64,000 bases of DNA from Poseidonocella sp. HB161398 (GCF_005870025.1 NZ_VATA01000041.1:1-64000); one strand, 5' to 3'; positions 1 through 17,438 are shown, numbered from the stretch's first letter. The notes: a model not told the origin generated them from the letters alone. Program-made: numbers and translations.

Positions 1-127
1 TCGCGGCTGCGCTCGGACCAGTGGCGCTTGCCGCTCATTCCTCAACCGCTTTACAGCAATCGGTATCCCGATGACTGTGGCCGCAGGATAAGCGTCTCCG
101 GGGAAAGGGGAAGTGCGATCATCAGCT

Positions 128-261
128 GATTTGCGCAACAGCGCCGCTTCACGGTCGAATTCCATGATGCGTTCGGCGGCATAGGCCGGCATCTAGCGCA
201 GGAGATCGCCATCGGCGCGCTGGTCAATCAGTTCGAGCAGCGCCGTTCTCTCTTCGGCCAT
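128..261 (-). pseudogene. IS256-family transposase N-terminal remnant
   Basis: The minus strand from 261 reads MAEERTALLELIDQRADGD and then LLR, a stop codon at 193-195, and in the same frame MPAYAAERIMEFD. This resembles the N-terminus of IS256-family (mutator type) transposases, which start with a short acidic helix followed by an ...AAERIMEFE-like segment. The frame is interrupted by the stop and loses resemblance after about 130, so it is a decayed fragment with no catalytic DDE region. The family is assigned from remembered sequence pattern only. Confidence 0.5.
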
Positions 262-379
262 CGTCAACTCCGTGCCGGTTCCAGGCTTCGCAACCCGAAC
301 CTGACCCGAAGAAAGGCGATGACTGCCGCCGTTCCCCCGGCCGCGTGCGGGCCGCCTGAACAACTCGATGGGGCATGAT

Positions 380-866
380 CCGGCGGTTTGGCGGTCGGGA
401 TCCCTCGAGACGATCCGCTCGCCGGACGACTTGAGGGCCCTCATCCCGGCCTCGATCCGGCCGCGGACATGATAGCCGGACCATCGTTTCCAGAGTGAGC
501 CGGAACCGCGGCGCCAGTGGCACCACGGAAGTCCGGCGCACGCGGCCGAGGCGCCGGGTAGCCGGCAGGATGGTGTTCCGCGCGAGCGCAGCAGGGCAGT
601 CCGGGCCGCTCCTGCGGACAGGAATGACCCCTGTGCCTCCGCGCCTGAATCGCGGCATGGCCCCGGCTGGGGTCGAAAGTGCAATCGCCGCGGCCGATCT
701 CTCCGCCCTCCGGGAGCTGGCCGGGGAGTTCCGGCAGATTCGGGCTATCGCCCTCGCGGCTGGACGTGAACTCCACCGCCCGGATGACGCCTGTCGCGGT
801 ATCCGTGGCCAGATGGATTTTGCGGTGCTGGCGGCGGCGCTGCATACAGGGCGTCTTGGCGGCCAC
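380..866 (-). pseudogene. IS5-family transposase remnant, frameshifted
   Basis: Three consecutive minus-strand frames together spell an IS5-family transposase. The first (about 866-700) has RRQHRKIHLATDTATGVIRA and VEFTSSREGDSP. The second (about 690-540) has FRRGGTGVIPVRR and ARNTILPATRRLGR. The third (about 495-382) has LWKRWSGYHVRGRIEAGMRA and SGERIVSRDPDRQTA. These are the successive blocks of the IS5 DDE catalytic core, including the Y-x-x-R-x-x-x-E region. At least two frameshifts separate them and both ends are missing, so the gene is dead. Confidence 0.75.
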
Positions 867-1089
867 GCAGCCCGGGCTTTCGCGGCGCCACCGGCGCTAC
901 GCTTCCTCTTCATTCACCGGGGACCTGGAGGCCTGTGCTGTCCGCTGCCCGAGAGGGGACCGCCGGGTTCAGAGGGCCGGGAGCCTCGCGGGACGACACC
1001 TGGATGCTGATCATTCGACGGGCTTCCGCGGCCCCGTTTCGCTCTGGCACCGGCTGAGCGTGGAGACGTCGGGCGCCGGCCAGTCAGTC

Positions 1090-1925
1090 TGCCATCTCGA
1101 GGAAGCCGGAGACCAGTCCGGCCGCCTGGCGCGTCGCCCTTGCCACCCGGGCCGCTGGCGCGGCTATGGCAGCCGGGCCGAGGAGCACCTGCGCCATGAG
1201 GCATGTGCGTGCCGGGATGATTGCCATGTCCCGCGGGGCAGTGGCCGGCTGCAGACATGCGCAGGGCCCTGGTGCGCGGCCTTGTCCTGCCGCCGGCTGG
1301 CATGGAGTTGCCCGGATGGAGGCCCTTCCGGACCGGCGGGCTCCGGACCCCGGTCCCGGCGCTGACTTGCCCCGCCCTTCCCTGCGTCCGCCCGGCGCGA
1401 CGGCACCCTGCCTGGCCAAGCGGGCCCGCAACGCCTGTACCAGCCGGGGTCCGTGCGGGACCCGCAGGTCACGGCTGCGCAAGGGCATGGCAAGCGCCTG
1501 CTGCGCCCGCGTCCTGAGGCAGTCCTGACCCCGCCCTCACTGGCTCGGTCCGTATCGGCGGTCCCGCGGCGGCCTCGGCAATGGCTCGGGCGTCATTCGC
1601 ATCCGCCCGCGGCGGAAAGGCCTCCCGGATTTCTACGGAAACCGCCGCGCTCTGGCGCTTGACGGAAGGCGTCACGCATGCCGGCCGGATCAGGCGCAGG
1701 TCACTGACCGAAGCCGACAGCTCCCGGGCCCGGCGATGCGAGCTCGCGCGGGCCCATCGCGATCTTGCGGGGCGCGATATTGCAGGGCGTGATCCGGGAC
1801 ATGAACCGCAGGAAGGGGCTCCGGGGCCCGAACCTCGTCGCAACGACCCTGCCTTCGGCATCTGCTCCGTGCAGCCGAAGGACAGTCCTGGCCAGACCGG
1901 CTGCCGCCATGGCAAGTTTCTCCAT
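1090..1925 (-). pseudogene. IS110-family transposase remnant, frameshifted
   Basis: The minus strand from 1925 reads MEKLAMAAAGLARTVLRLHG then ADAEGRVVATR, which matches the start of IS110/IS1111-type transposases (…vfqlhGvDaeGrvv…). In another frame it continues with LRLIRPACVTPSVKRQ and RADANDARAIAEAA, the hallmark DANDA block of the DEDD N-terminal domain. A further frame has VQALRARLARQGAVAPGG, the coiled-coil entry of the family. Several frameshifts separate the blocks, and the C-terminal Transposase_20 domain cannot be followed below about 1090. Confidence 0.65.
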
Positions 1926-2400
1926 GAACGACACGCCGGCTTGACGGTGACCGTCACTCCGCCCCGGCTTGGCGCAGCGCTGCCGGATGGGGGGCTCCAA
2001 CCCGTCAGAGCTGGAGGGTATTCATCGGGCAGGGTGCCGCCCGTCCGGCCCTCGGCGCCTCCCCCGGAAGACTCGCCGCTGGCGCGGACCGGTTCGGAGT
2101 CCTCCGGACCGTCGGCTGATCCTCATTATTCGGAGAAGTGCGGCGGACGCCTTGGGCGCTCCTCCTTCGGGCCATGGCCCGGTCCAGCCAGACAAGCAGC
2201 GAAACGCGCCGAATGCGGCCGTCATTGCAGGATTTCCGGGTCCTCGCGCGTTAGGGCAGGCCGTGGCTTCGTCGTGGAGGGGGGGCTAACCCGCCAGTGG
2301 CACGCCGTGACTCCCGCTGATCGGAGGGGGCTGCAACAAGGCCGGCTTGCGGAGACGGGGCGGCGCGCTGTGCTGCCATGCATCCCGCAAGCGAGGGTTC
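1926..2400. other. Non-coding or decayed DNA downstream of rpoC
   Basis: I see no convincing gene here. Open frames on both strands are short, arginine- and proline-rich and lack ribosome binding sites, as expected by chance in GC-rich DNA. It probably continues the decayed insertion-sequence zone to its left. Confidence 0.5.
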
Positions 2401-2408
2401 AATAAAGG

Positions 2409-2435
2409 AAAACCCCCGCAAAGGCGGGGGTTTCC
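2409..2435 (-). terminator. Intrinsic terminator of the rpoBC operon
   Basis: On the minus strand AACCCCCGCC, loop TTTG-like, GCGGGGGTT forms a ten-pair GC-rich hairpin followed by TTTCC. It lies about 30 bases past the rpoC stop codon, the expected place for the operon terminator. Confidence 0.85.
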
Positions 2436-2463
2436 TGAGTTTGCAGAGGGGGACGCGGCGGGA

Positions 2464-6747
<4,284 letters not shown>

Positions 6748-6816
6748 TGGGCTATCCTTGAAATTGCACGGAGAGGGGAGCGGCGGGCCCGCAGGCCCGC
6801 CAGGCGGCTGGCGCCG

Positions 6817-10965
<4,149 letters not shown>

Positions 10966-11086
10966 CTTTCGTGTTTCGCCAACGCGCGGCCCGGTGGGGT
11001 GGCCGGCAGCGCGCCGATGAAATCAGGGGGATCGGTCCATTCCTGGCTCCCGTCCCAAAGGGAGCCGCTCGACCGGTCCGCACCCT

Positions 11087-11201
11087 GGAGAGGAGCCGCA
11101 GAAAAGGCCCCTCTCCAAGACGCGGATAGCTGGACCCGGAAAAAATCCGGATCCAGCCACCGAATAGTGCAATCAGGTACGCGACATCCGCGTACGTGAT
11201 T
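11087..11201 (-). promoter_or_regulatory. rplL-rpoB intergenic hairpin cluster (attenuator candidate)
   Basis: Three inverted repeats lie in the 235-base spacer before rpoB. One is at 11171-11201 (12 of 13 pairs, immediately after the rplL stop). One is at 11129-11157 (11 of 12 pairs with a five-base loop that is all T on the minus strand). One is at 11087-11116 (GGAGAGG/CCTCTCC). In E. coli a partial attenuator and RNase III site between rplL and rpoB lowers polymerase expression relative to ribosomal proteins; a similar role is inferred here. Confidence 0.55.
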
Positions 11202-11580
11202 ACTTGAGTTCGATCTCGGCGCCGACTGCTTCCAGCTTCGCCTTGATGTCTTCTGCTTCGGCTTTGTCGACGCCTTCTTTGACGGCTTTGCCGCCGGCTT
11301 CGACCAGCTCTTTCGCTTCCTTGAGGCCCAGGCCGGTGATGCCGCGGACTTCTTTGATGACCTTGATCTTCTCGGCGCCAGCCGATTTCAGGATCACGTC
11401 GAATTCGGTCTGCTCTTCGGCAGCCGCTGCGCCGGCATCGCCGGCCGGACCTGCGACCATGACGGCGCCGCCCGCTGCGGGCTCGATGCCGTACTCGTCT
11501 TTCAGGATGGTTTTCAGTTCTTGTGCTTCGAGCAGGGTCAGGTTGACGATTTGCTCGGCGAGTGCTTTCAGATCAGCCAT
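11200..11580 (-). CDS. rplL: 50S ribosomal protein L7/L12
   Basis: Stalk protein of the large ribosomal subunit, 126 residues. It recruits translation GTPases. The N-terminal dimerisation helix (residues 1-30, [20 protein letters not shown]) is followed by an alanine/glycine-rich hinge and then the C-terminal domain with the conserved [20 protein letters not shown] factor-binding helix. It is cotranscribed with rplJ, 66 bases upstream. Confidence 0.98.
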   Translation of the reverse strand: MADLKALAEQIVNLTLLEAQELKTILKDEYGIEPAAGGAVMVAGPAGDAGAAAAEEQTEFDVILKSAGAEKIKVIKEVRGITGLGLKEAKELVEAGGKAVKEGVDKAEAEDIKAKLEAVGAEIELK

Positions 11581-11646
11581 TTCTCTGGTTCCGTATATCT
11601 AGATGTGTTCCAACGCGAAGTGTTCCAACCCCACGCGGTTCCCATG

Positions 11647-12165
11647 TCACGCGGCCTCGCCGCGCTCCTCGATTGTCGAAAGGATGCTTGCGATGTTGCT
11701 TGCAGGCGTGCCAATGGCACCGGCGATGTTCGAAGCAGGTGCACCAATGCAGCCGACGATGGAAGCGATGAGCTCCTCGCGCGACGGCATCTGGGACACG
11801 GTCTTCACACCGTTCCGGTCCAGCACCGTGTCGCCCATTGCACCGCCAAGGATCTGGAACTTTTCGTTCCCCTTGGCGTAGTCCTCGGCAGCCTTGGCCG
11901 CAGCCACAGGATCCTCGGAATAGGACAGCACGGTCATGCCCGTCAGGAGGTCACCCATGGCTTCCGCCGGGTGGCCCTGGAGGGCGATCTTGGCGAGCCG
12001 GTTCTTGGCAACGCGCACGAATCCGCCGGCATCGCGCATGCGCGCCCGCAGATCCTGCATCTCGGCAACCGTGAGACCCGCGTAGTGTGCAACCACCACG
12101 ACGCCAGAGCTTTCGAAGATCTGGCCGAGTTCCTCGACCACTTTCTCTTTCTGGGCTCTATCCAC
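11647..12165 (-). CDS. rplJ: 50S ribosomal protein L10
   Basis: Base of the ribosomal stalk, 172 residues. It anchors L7/L12 dimers through its C-terminal helix and binds 23S rRNA through its N-terminal domain ([20 protein letters not shown], then [18 protein letters not shown]). The start is GTG at 12165, eight bases after a GGAG motif. It forms the rplJL-rpoBC transcription unit. In bacteria, L10 bound to L12 represses its own mRNA through the leader. Confidence 0.98.
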   Translation of the reverse strand: MDRAQKEKVVEELGQIFESSGVVVVAHYAGLTVAEMQDLRARMRDAGGFVRVAKNRLAKIALQGHPAEAMGDLLTGMTVLSYSEDPVAAAKAAEDYAKGNEKFQILGGAMGDTVLDRNGVKTVSQMPSREELIASIVGCIGAPASNIAGAIGTPASNIASILSTIEERGEAA

Positions 12166-12596
12166 AGTTTTGCTCCAAGTTTGAGGGGTTGCCCCCTCGG
12201 CTCATGTCTGCCGGGCTGGGCCCGACGTTCGGGTCCGTAGAGGGTCCCGAGCCTAGATCGCCAAAGAGCAGGTCGCTGCCTGCTCCCAGAGAAAATGTCT
12301 CGATCCCCATCTCGGGAAGGAAATTAAGCGCCTTCGGTCAGCCCCTGGCGGCTTCCCTCGACGCACCCTCCGTCTCGGACAGACTGCCCGGAGCAAGCGA
12401 CTCGTTCCGGACAGGAGCCGGTTCTGTAGACCCGATTCCCGCGGAAGGGAAGAGGGAAAATGAAACGGCCCCGCCGGACGCTTGCCGGGACGGGCATTCC
12501 GGCGCGGCCGGGCCGCCCCCATGAACGCGGAAACGCGCCCCTGGGGGCGCGTTCCGATTTCTGCAGTCCGTCGGTCCCGAAGGCCGCGACCGGGCC
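12166..12596 (-). promoter_or_regulatory. rplA-rplJ spacer: terminator-like hairpin and L10 leader
   Basis: These 431 bases carry no gene. At 12529-12555 a strong inverted repeat (GGAAACGCGCCCC / GGGGCGCGTTCC) follows rplA and resembles a terminator, with only a short T tract. The part nearest rplJ is the expected position of the L10 leader RNA and of the rplJL-rpoBC promoter. A small GGGG/CCCC hairpin sits at about 12183-12197. I cannot assign promoter boxes with confidence. Confidence 0.55.
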
Positions 12597-13298
12597 TCAG
12601 GAGGCCGAGGCTGCGCTGTCGACGTCGACCGACACGCCCGGGCCCATGGTGGAGCTGAGCGAGATCTTCGTCAGGTAGGCACCCTTGGCACCCGACGGCT
12701 TGGCGCGCGAGACCGCTTCCACGAAGGCGCGGACGTTCTCGGCCAGCTTGCCGTCGTCGAAGGAGCACTTGCCGATACCGGCATGGATGACGCCTGCCTT
12801 CTCGACCTTGAACTGGACTTCACCGCCCTTGGCATTCGCCACGGCCTGAGCCACGTCCATGGTCACGGTGCCGACTTTCGGGTTCGGCATCAGGTTGCGC
12901 GGGCCGAGGATCTTGCCCAGGCGGCCGACGATCGGCATCATGTCCGGGGTCGCGATGCAGCGATCGAACTCGATCGTGCCGCCCTGGATGGTTTCCATCA
13001 GCTCTTCCGCGCCGACGATGTCCGCGCCTGCGGCCTTGGCTTCGTCAGCCTTGGCGCCACGGGCGAAGACGGCGACGCGCACGGTCTTGCCGGTGCCGTT
13101 CGGAAGGGTGACCACGCCGCGGACCATCTGGTCTGCGTGGCGCGGGTCGACGCCCAGGTTCATCGCGATCTCGAGGGTCTCGTCGAATTTCGCGGAGGCG
13201 GCGCCCTTGATCAGGGTGACAGCTTCCTCGACCGAGAGGTTTTCCTTGCCGACGAAGGCTTCGCGGGCGGCTTTGGTACGCTTACCGAGCTTTGCCAT
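12597..13298 (-). CDS. rplA: 50S ribosomal protein L1
   Basis: L1-stalk protein of the large ribosomal subunit, 233 residues, the usual length. It contains the conserved [17 protein letters not shown] and signature-region [13 protein letters not shown]. It starts three bases after the rplK stop and forms the rplKA pair. In other bacteria L1 represses its own rplKA mRNA. Confidence 0.98.
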   Translation of the reverse strand: MAKLGKRTKAAREAFVGKENLSVEEAVTLIKGAASAKFDETLEIAMNLGVDPRHADQMVRGVVTLPNGTGKTVRVAVFARGAKADEAKAAGADIVGAEELMETIQGGTIEFDRCIATPDMMPIVGRLGKILGPRNLMPNPKVGTVTMDVAQAVANAKGGEVQFKVEKAGVIHAGIGKCSFDDGKLAENVRAFVEAVSRAKPSGAKGAYLTKISLSSTMGPGVSVDVDSAASAS

Positions 13299-13301
13299 GA
13301 C

Positions 13302-13754
13302 TTAGCCTTTCACCTCGATGCCCATGGACTTCGCGGAGCCCAGGATGATCTGCATTGCGCCATCGACGTCGTTCGCGTTGAGGTCCTTCATCTTGGCCTC
13401 TGCGATTTCGCGCACCTGGGAGACGGTGACGGTCGCGATGGTCTCGCGGCCCGGCTTCTCGGCGCCCTTCGGACGGTTGCGCTTGCCGACCGGCTTCAGG
13501 CCGGCAGCTTTCTTCAGGTAGTAAGACGCGGGGGGCGTCTTGATGTCCATCGTGAAGGACTTGTCCTGATAGTAGCTGATGACGGTCGGGCAGGGGGCGC
13601 CCGGCTCCATGTCCTGCGTCTTGGCGTTGAACGCCTTGCAGAATTCCATGATGTTGATGCCGCGCTGACCCAGAGCCGGGCCGACGGGCGGGGACGGGTT
13701 CGCTTGGCCGGCTTTCACCTGAAGCTTCAGGGTGCCGATCAGTTTCTTGGCCAT
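13302..13754 (-). CDS. rplK: 50S ribosomal protein L11
   Basis: GTPase-centre protein, 150 residues, a few longer than most L11 proteins. The N-terminal domain shows the proline-rich [20 protein letters not shown] that is the thiostrepton and release-factor contact region. The C-terminal RNA-binding domain ends with [13 protein letters not shown]. It lies directly downstream of nusG. Confidence 0.98.
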   Translation of the reverse strand: MAKKLIGTLKLQVKAGQANPSPPVGPALGQRGINIMEFCKAFNAKTQDMEPGAPCPTVISYYQDKSFTMDIKTPPASYYLKKAAGLKPVGKRNRPKGAEKPGRETIATVTVSQVREIAEAKMKDLNANDVDGAMQIILGSAKSMGIEVKG

Positions 13755-13875
13755 CTGGCCTCTCCTTCTGACAAGCGGCGGATCGCTCCGCCTCCAACGG
13801 CTCCCGGCGCGCCGAGAGCCAAAGTTGCCGTGGTCAGGTCCCGGACGCGTCCGGGGGGCCTCCCACGCCTTGCAC

Positions 13876-14409
13876 TCAGATCAGCTTGGTGACCTGCGTG
13901 AATTCCAGCTCGACCGGGGTCTCCCGGCCGAAAATGGACACCGTCACCTTCAGGCGCTGGTTGTCCTCGTCCACCTCGCCCACGAGGCCTTCGAAATCCT
14001 CGAACGGGCCGTCGGCGACCTTGACCTTCTCGCCCACCTCGAAATGGATGAGCGTGCGGGGCTGTTCGACCCCTTCCTCGACCCGGTTCAGGATCTGGTT
14101 CACTTCGGCGTCGCGCATCGGCATCGGCTTGCCCTGCGGCCCGAGGAACCCGGTGACCCGGTTGATCGAGCTGATCAGGTGATAGCCCTGATCCGTCATT
14201 TCCATCCGCACGAGCACGTAGCCCGGCATGAAGCGGCGCGGGACCGAGACCTTCTTGCCGCGGCGGATCTCGATCACTTCCTCTTCGGGGACGAGAACCT
14301 CTTCGATCTGGTCCTCAAGTCCCTTCTCGGCGACCTCGTGGCGGATCTGTTCCGCGATCTTCTTCTCGAAATTCGAGAGGACGCTGACCGAGTACCACCG
14401 TTTCGCCAT
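13876..14409 (-). CDS. nusG: Transcription termination/antitermination protein NusG
   Basis: Elongation factor that binds RNA polymerase and couples it to Rho or the ribosome, 177 residues. The start chosen at 14409 gives [17 protein letters not shown], the standard NusG beginning, with a GAAGGAAAAGG ribosome site just upstream. A longer reading from 14490 is possible but has an atypical arginine-rich tail. The NGN domain ([19 protein letters not shown]) is followed by a C-terminal KOW domain ([15 protein letters not shown]). Confidence 0.97.
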   Translation of the reverse strand: MAKRWYSVSVLSNFEKKIAEQIRHEVAEKGLEDQIEEVLVPEEEVIEIRRGKKVSVPRRFMPGYVLVRMEMTDQGYHLISSINRVTGFLGPQGKPMPMRDAEVNQILNRVEEGVEQPRTLIHFEVGEKVKVADGPFEDFEGLVGEVDEDNQRLKVTVSIFGRETPVELEFTQVTKLI

Positions 14410-14566
14410 CTTGCCTTTTCCTTCGTCCCGCCCGCGGCGGCTCGTTCCATTGCGGAACAGCAGAGCACGCCGCGAATCGCGGCACGCCACGTTTTGAGTG
14501 AGTGTGCGTGCTAGCTCCCGCCGCCCGAAATGGCAAGAGCCGTTTTCCGCCCCGCAGGGCGCGCCG

Positions 14567-14767
14567 TCAGCTGCCGAAGAAGGTCAGGACCGACTGCAGC
14601 CCGAAGCGGATGATCATGTCGACCACCGAGAAGAACAGCGCGAAGATGGCGGTCAGCACCAGCACCATGAGGCTGGTGATCAGCACCTCGCGGCGGGTGG
14701 GCCAGGCGATCTTGGAGATCTCGCCGCGCACCTGCTGGATGAACTGAACGGGGTTGGTTGTCGCCAT
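14567..14767 (-). CDS. secE: Preprotein translocase subunit SecE
   Basis: Essential small subunit of the SecYEG channel, 66 residues, single-span form typical of alphaproteobacteria. The conserved cytoplasmic segment EISKIAWPTRREVL is followed by one membrane span (residues about 32-57). It lies upstream of nusG in the standard order. Confidence 0.97.
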   Translation of the reverse strand: MATTNPVQFIQQVRGEISKIAWPTRREVLITSLMVLVLTAIFALFFSVVDMIIRFGLQSVLTFFGS

Positions 14768-14818
14768 GTCCTGAACCTCTCTGAATCCTGGCGCAGATAC
14801 TGCGTGCGGCGGGATTGT

Positions 14819-15661
14819 TCAAGTCCCGTGGACTCCGGGCCGCAGCAGGACCGTCGCGGGCAGGGCGGCGATCGCGGCGGTGTCGCGCGCATAGGCCGCG
14901 CCTGCGCGGAGCCGCGCGAGCCGTCCGAACGGGCGGAAGCCCGGGCCGCGGAAATCCGGGCGGCAGCCCGCGGCGGCGTAGCGCGCGCGGATCTCGGACC
15001 CGCCCGGGCCGCCATTCGCCTGGCCCGAGAGGTCGACCGGAGGATGGCCGGGGCCGAGCAGCGCCCGGAGGAGCGCGGGGCCGACGGAGGGAAAGTCCTC
15101 GTAGCGCCAGACGGTCAGCCCGGCCACGCCCGGCACGGACCCCAGGGCGCGGCAGAGCGGCAGCCAGCGCAGGCGGCGCAGCGGCAGCTGCCGCGCGTAG
15201 TCCCGCCAGGGCAGGAACGGGTGCTGGCGGAGGTGGAAGCGGTAGCAGGAGGCGTAGTAGTCTGCCGGGTGGCGCAGCGCCAGGAAGAGCTGCACCTGCG
15301 TCAGGCCGAGCTCCGCGAGGAGCCGGGACAGCCGCTCGGCGGCCTCCGGATAGGGGCCGGGGCGGGGGCCGAGGAAATTGTCCTCCATCGTGCCGGGGAT
15401 GTTCTCTTCGGAGATCAGCAGCAGGCGGCTGCCATGGGCATGCCGGGCGAGCCGGCGGCGGGCGCGTCCGGGCGCGGCGGCGCCCTCGAGCGCCTCGCGG
15501 ATGCCGGTGCCCCCGGCGCGGATCGCCTGCGGCCCCAGATAGGCGATCCCGGCGGCGCGCAGCGCCGGTTCCGCCCGGCCGAGCGCGGCCTGCAGATGCG
15601 TGGTGGCGGTCTTGTGGAGGCCCAGATGGATACGGCAGGCCGACGCGTCGCGGGCTGGCAT
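14819..15661 (-). CDS. Sulfotransferase-like protein (host gene)
   Basis: A 280-residue protein with a P-loop-like 5'-phosphosulfate motif near the N-terminus (residues 11-21, IHLGLHKTATT) and a later LFLALRHPADYYASCYRFHL segment (about 135-155), resembling the 3'-phosphate-binding region of PAPS-dependent sulfotransferases. The usual role is transfer of sulfate to a carbohydrate or small molecule; the substrate is unknown. It is very rich in Ala, Arg and Leu. It lies between secE and the prophage attL. Before phage insertion it would have been directly downstream of tRNA-Trp. Confidence 0.65.
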   Translation of the reverse strand: MPARDASACRIHLGLHKTATTHLQAALGRAEPALRAAGIAYLGPQAIRAGGTGIREALEGAAAPGRARRRLARHAHGSRLLLISEENIPGTMEDNFLGPRPGPYPEAAERLSRLLAELGLTQVQLFLALRHPADYYASCYRFHLRQHPFLPWRDYARQLPLRRLRWLPLCRALGSVPGVAGLTVWRYEDFPSVGPALLRALLGPGHPPVDLSGQANGGPGGSEIRARYAAAGCRPDFRGPGFRPFGRLARLRAGAAYARDTAAIAALPATVLLRPGVHGT

Positions 15662-15741
15662 GGCTCCCTCCGCTGGTCGCGCGGAGGAATAGCGCCGATC
15701 CGCTAAGGAAGCGTCACCCGGGTCCGTGTCTCTGGAGAAAG

Positions 15742-15786
15742 TGGCAGGGGCAGCAGGGTTCGAACCCGCGACCTACGGTTTTGGAG
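15742..15786. repeat. attL, 45-bp core identical to attR
   Basis: Identical to 57341-57385. It corresponds to the 3' half of a tRNA-Trp gene (anticodon loop through CCA) on the minus strand. The sequence beyond it (TCCGCG...) does not continue the tRNA, so this is the displaced 3' end of the original gene left by site-specific integration. Confidence 0.95.
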
Positions 15787-15807
15787 TCCGCGTCAAATCA
15801 CTGTTTG

Positions 15808-15882
15808 CAATGGGTTTTTCTGTAGAATAGACCTGAAATCGAGCACCTAAAGCCAATGGGTTACGAGGAAACTGTAAACCGG
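15808..15882. other. Left attachment-arm repeats
   Basis: Two direct copies of CAATGGGTT (15808-15816 and 15854-15862) and one GTAAACCGG (15874-15882) lie just inside attL. The last is nearly identical to the triple GTAAACCAG array inside attR. They are candidates for integrase or excisionase arm binding sites; this is inferred from position and repetition. Confidence 0.45.
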
Positions 15883-15927
15883 CTGACGGTGCTCGAACGC
15901 AAAAAGTCCGCAAAAAGTGGAATGCAC

Positions 15928-16200
15928 ATGCCTGATAACCGACCGTTACTGCCGAAGGGTTGCACCCTGCGGCAAGCGCAGAAGCTCGCCAAATCCCCGA
16001 TCACACTCAGCACACCTGATTGGGAGAAACCCGCCTCGCAGGAGGCTGAACAGCTTCGCAAGGAACTGGCGGCAGCCCGCCAGACCACCGGCCAGCTCGA
16101 AAAGCAGCTCGCCAGCGCCCTGAGAGAGAACGCCGTCATGCGCGAACTCGTCGGCCAGGTCGCGAAAGTCACCCGGACCCTGAACGTCAGCACCCCGTGA
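15928..16200 (+). CDS. Phage hypothetical protein, C-terminal coiled coil
   Basis: A 90-residue reading from ATG 15928 (MPDNRPLLPKGCTLRQAQK). An in-frame ATG at 15922 and a longer one at 15856 exist, but the longer form would run through the putative attachment-arm repeats. Residues about 35-75 form a heptad-like helix (EAEQLRKELAAARQTTGQLE). It resembles small unknown leading proteins of phage early operons. Its stop overlaps the next gene's GTG start. No function assigned. Confidence 0.55.
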   Translation: MPDNRPLLPKGCTLRQAQKLAKSPITLSTPDWEKPASQEAEQLRKELAAARQTTGQLEKQLASALRENAVMRELVGQVAKVTRTLNVSTP

Positions 16201-16619
16201 CACCCTCCCAGCGGAGCCTCGCGCTCCTGAAGGCTGAGGGATTTCAAACCGCCGTCGTAGAACGGTGGAATCCTCACGCCCGCATAAGGCAAGACCTGTT
16301 CGGTTTTGCAGACCTAATAGCCGTGCAGCCGGGGGTTGTCCCCCGGCTGGTCCAAGTCACTTCCGGGTCGAACGTCTCCGCCCGCGTCTCCAAGATCCTC
16401 GAAGAGCCCCGTGCTCTCGCCTGCCTCCTGGGCGGGTTCGAGGTGATCGTTCATGGATGGCGCAGGGTGAAGGTGAAACGCGGCGGCAAAGCCATGCGAT
16501 GGGCGCCGCGGATCGTCCCGGTCAACGCCGAGGACTTCAACCTGTGCCTTTACCCGCGACAAGCCCATTCACCGGGCTTGCAGGCCCTCTCGACGCAATC
16601 GCCGCCGCCACCGGCCTGA
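16197..16619 (+). CDS. Phage protein, possible PD-(D/E)xK nuclease fold
   Basis: 140 residues, starting at a GTG that overlaps the previous stop (GTGA). The core reads RQDLFGFADLIAV (about 33-45) followed by LVQVTSGSNVSARVSKI and a later VIVHGWRR. This D...QxT pattern recalls phage proteins related to VRR-NUC or Holliday-junction resolvase-like folds, but the usual ExK is not obvious, so activity is uncertain. First of a chain of tightly packed early genes. Confidence 0.6.
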   Translation: MTPSQRSLALLKAEGFQTAVVERWNPHARIRQDLFGFADLIAVQPGVVPRLVQVTSGSNVSARVSKILEEPRALACLLGGFEVIVHGWRRVKVKRGGKAMRWAPRIVPVNAEDFNLCLYPRQAHSPGLQALSTQSPPPPA

Positions 16620-16996
16620 GCGTCAACCAGATCGTTCACGCGCTCAATACGGCCCTGCACCAGCAGGTCGCGTGGACGCCTGCGCCGCACGGCGACCCCT
16701 CCCCTTCCCGCGCCGTGCCGCTGGCTGCCGAATGGCGGCCCTCGGAGCGCGCCCTGTCAGAACTCAGGGCGCGCTTCCCCCACCACGATTTCAACGAGGA
16801 AGAGGCAATCCATGACTTCGCATCCTGGTCCCATCGTGCCGGGCGGCTCCACCGAGACGCAGACGGCGATTTCGTCGCGAACATCGCCCGGATCCTTGAG
16901 CGCAGGCCGCCCGGCCCAGTTGCGTTTGCAGATCGAGGACGCGGAGATCGCCCGGGTTCGGTCCGCGCTTTCCTGTCTGGGGGCATGGCCCTCTGA
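16544..16996 (+). CDS. Putative replication protein, DnaT-like
   Basis: About 150 residues from GTG 16544, which follows a GAGG motif by about ten bases and overlaps the previous gene. An N-terminal helix-turn-helix-like stretch (LDAIAAATGLSVNQIVHALN, about 15-35) is followed by a segment (RARFPHHDFNEEEAIHDFAS then WSHRAG) that recalls the DnaT/primosome-loader domain. The role, loading of replication proteins at the phage origin, is inferred from this resemblance and its place before recombination genes. Its C-terminal 30 residues overlap the next gene out of frame and have poor codon bias, so the true end could differ. Confidence 0.5.
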   Translation: MPLPATSPFTGLAGPLDAIAAATGLSVNQIVHALNTALHQQVAWTPAPHGDPSPSRAVPLAAEWRPSERALSELRARFPHHDFNEEEAIHDFASWSHRAGRLHRDADGDFVANIARILERRPPGPVAFADRGRGDRPGSVRAFLSGGMAL

Positions 16997-17438
16997 CGAA
17001 AGCCCGACATGGGCGAACATCAAGGACATCGAGCGCAACTTCGACGCGCTCTACCTTTGCCGGCTGCACATGCGGAGCTGGTTCGTGCCCAAGGCGGTCA
17101 CGCGCGAGAGCATCGCCGCCGCCGGGGCCGCGCTGGTCGACCAGCCTGCCGACTCCGCCGCGCTGCGCGTCAGCCTCTACCAGCTCTGGCTCAAGACCAA
17201 GCACGAGCGAATGGCCGACGACGACCGCAATGCGATGCTCACCGAGTACGCGCGCAATCTGGCAGCCTACCCGCCGGAGCAGGTCCAGCTCGTGCTCGCC
17301 GAGTATGCCGAGAAAGAGCGCTTCTGGCCTGCCTGGGCAGAGCTGCACACGCGCCTGTCGGGCCTGTCCATTGCCCGCGCCGCCCTGACTGCCGGGCTGC
17401 GCATCCTCTACCGCAAGATCGAGACCGCCAATGCATGA
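16812..17438 (+). CDS. Phage early protein, possible helicase-loader-like
   Basis: 208 residues from ATG 16812. From about residue 38 the sequence has good codon bias and is helical (LQIEDAEIARVRSALSCLG ... LTEYARNLAAYPPEQVQLV ... FWPAWAELHTRL). This pattern resembles phage replication proteins of the lambda P/loader type found next to DnaT- or O-like genes. The first 37 residues overlap the preceding gene in another frame and are low-complexity; a TTG start near 16919-16925 is possible. Function inferred from context only. Confidence 0.5.
   Translation: MTSHPGPIVPGGSTETQTAISSRTSPGSLSAGRPAQLRLQIEDAEIARVRSALSCLGAWPSDESPTWANIKDIERNFDALYLCRLHMRSWFVPKAVTRESIAAAGAALVDQPADSAALRVSLYQLWLKTKHERMADDDRNAMLTEYARNLAAYPPEQVQLVLAEYAEKERFWPAWAELHTRLSGLSIARAALTAGLRILYRKIETANA

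Noticed and set aside
13876-14490. Longer NusG start at 14490
   Set aside because: The extra 27 residues are arginine-rich and unlike any NusG; the internal ATG at 14409 has a good ribosome site and the canonical start.
14819-15661. Host sulfotransferase-like gene as part of the prophage
   Set aside because: It lies outside the attL core, so it belongs to the chromosome despite the similar function of two prophage genes.
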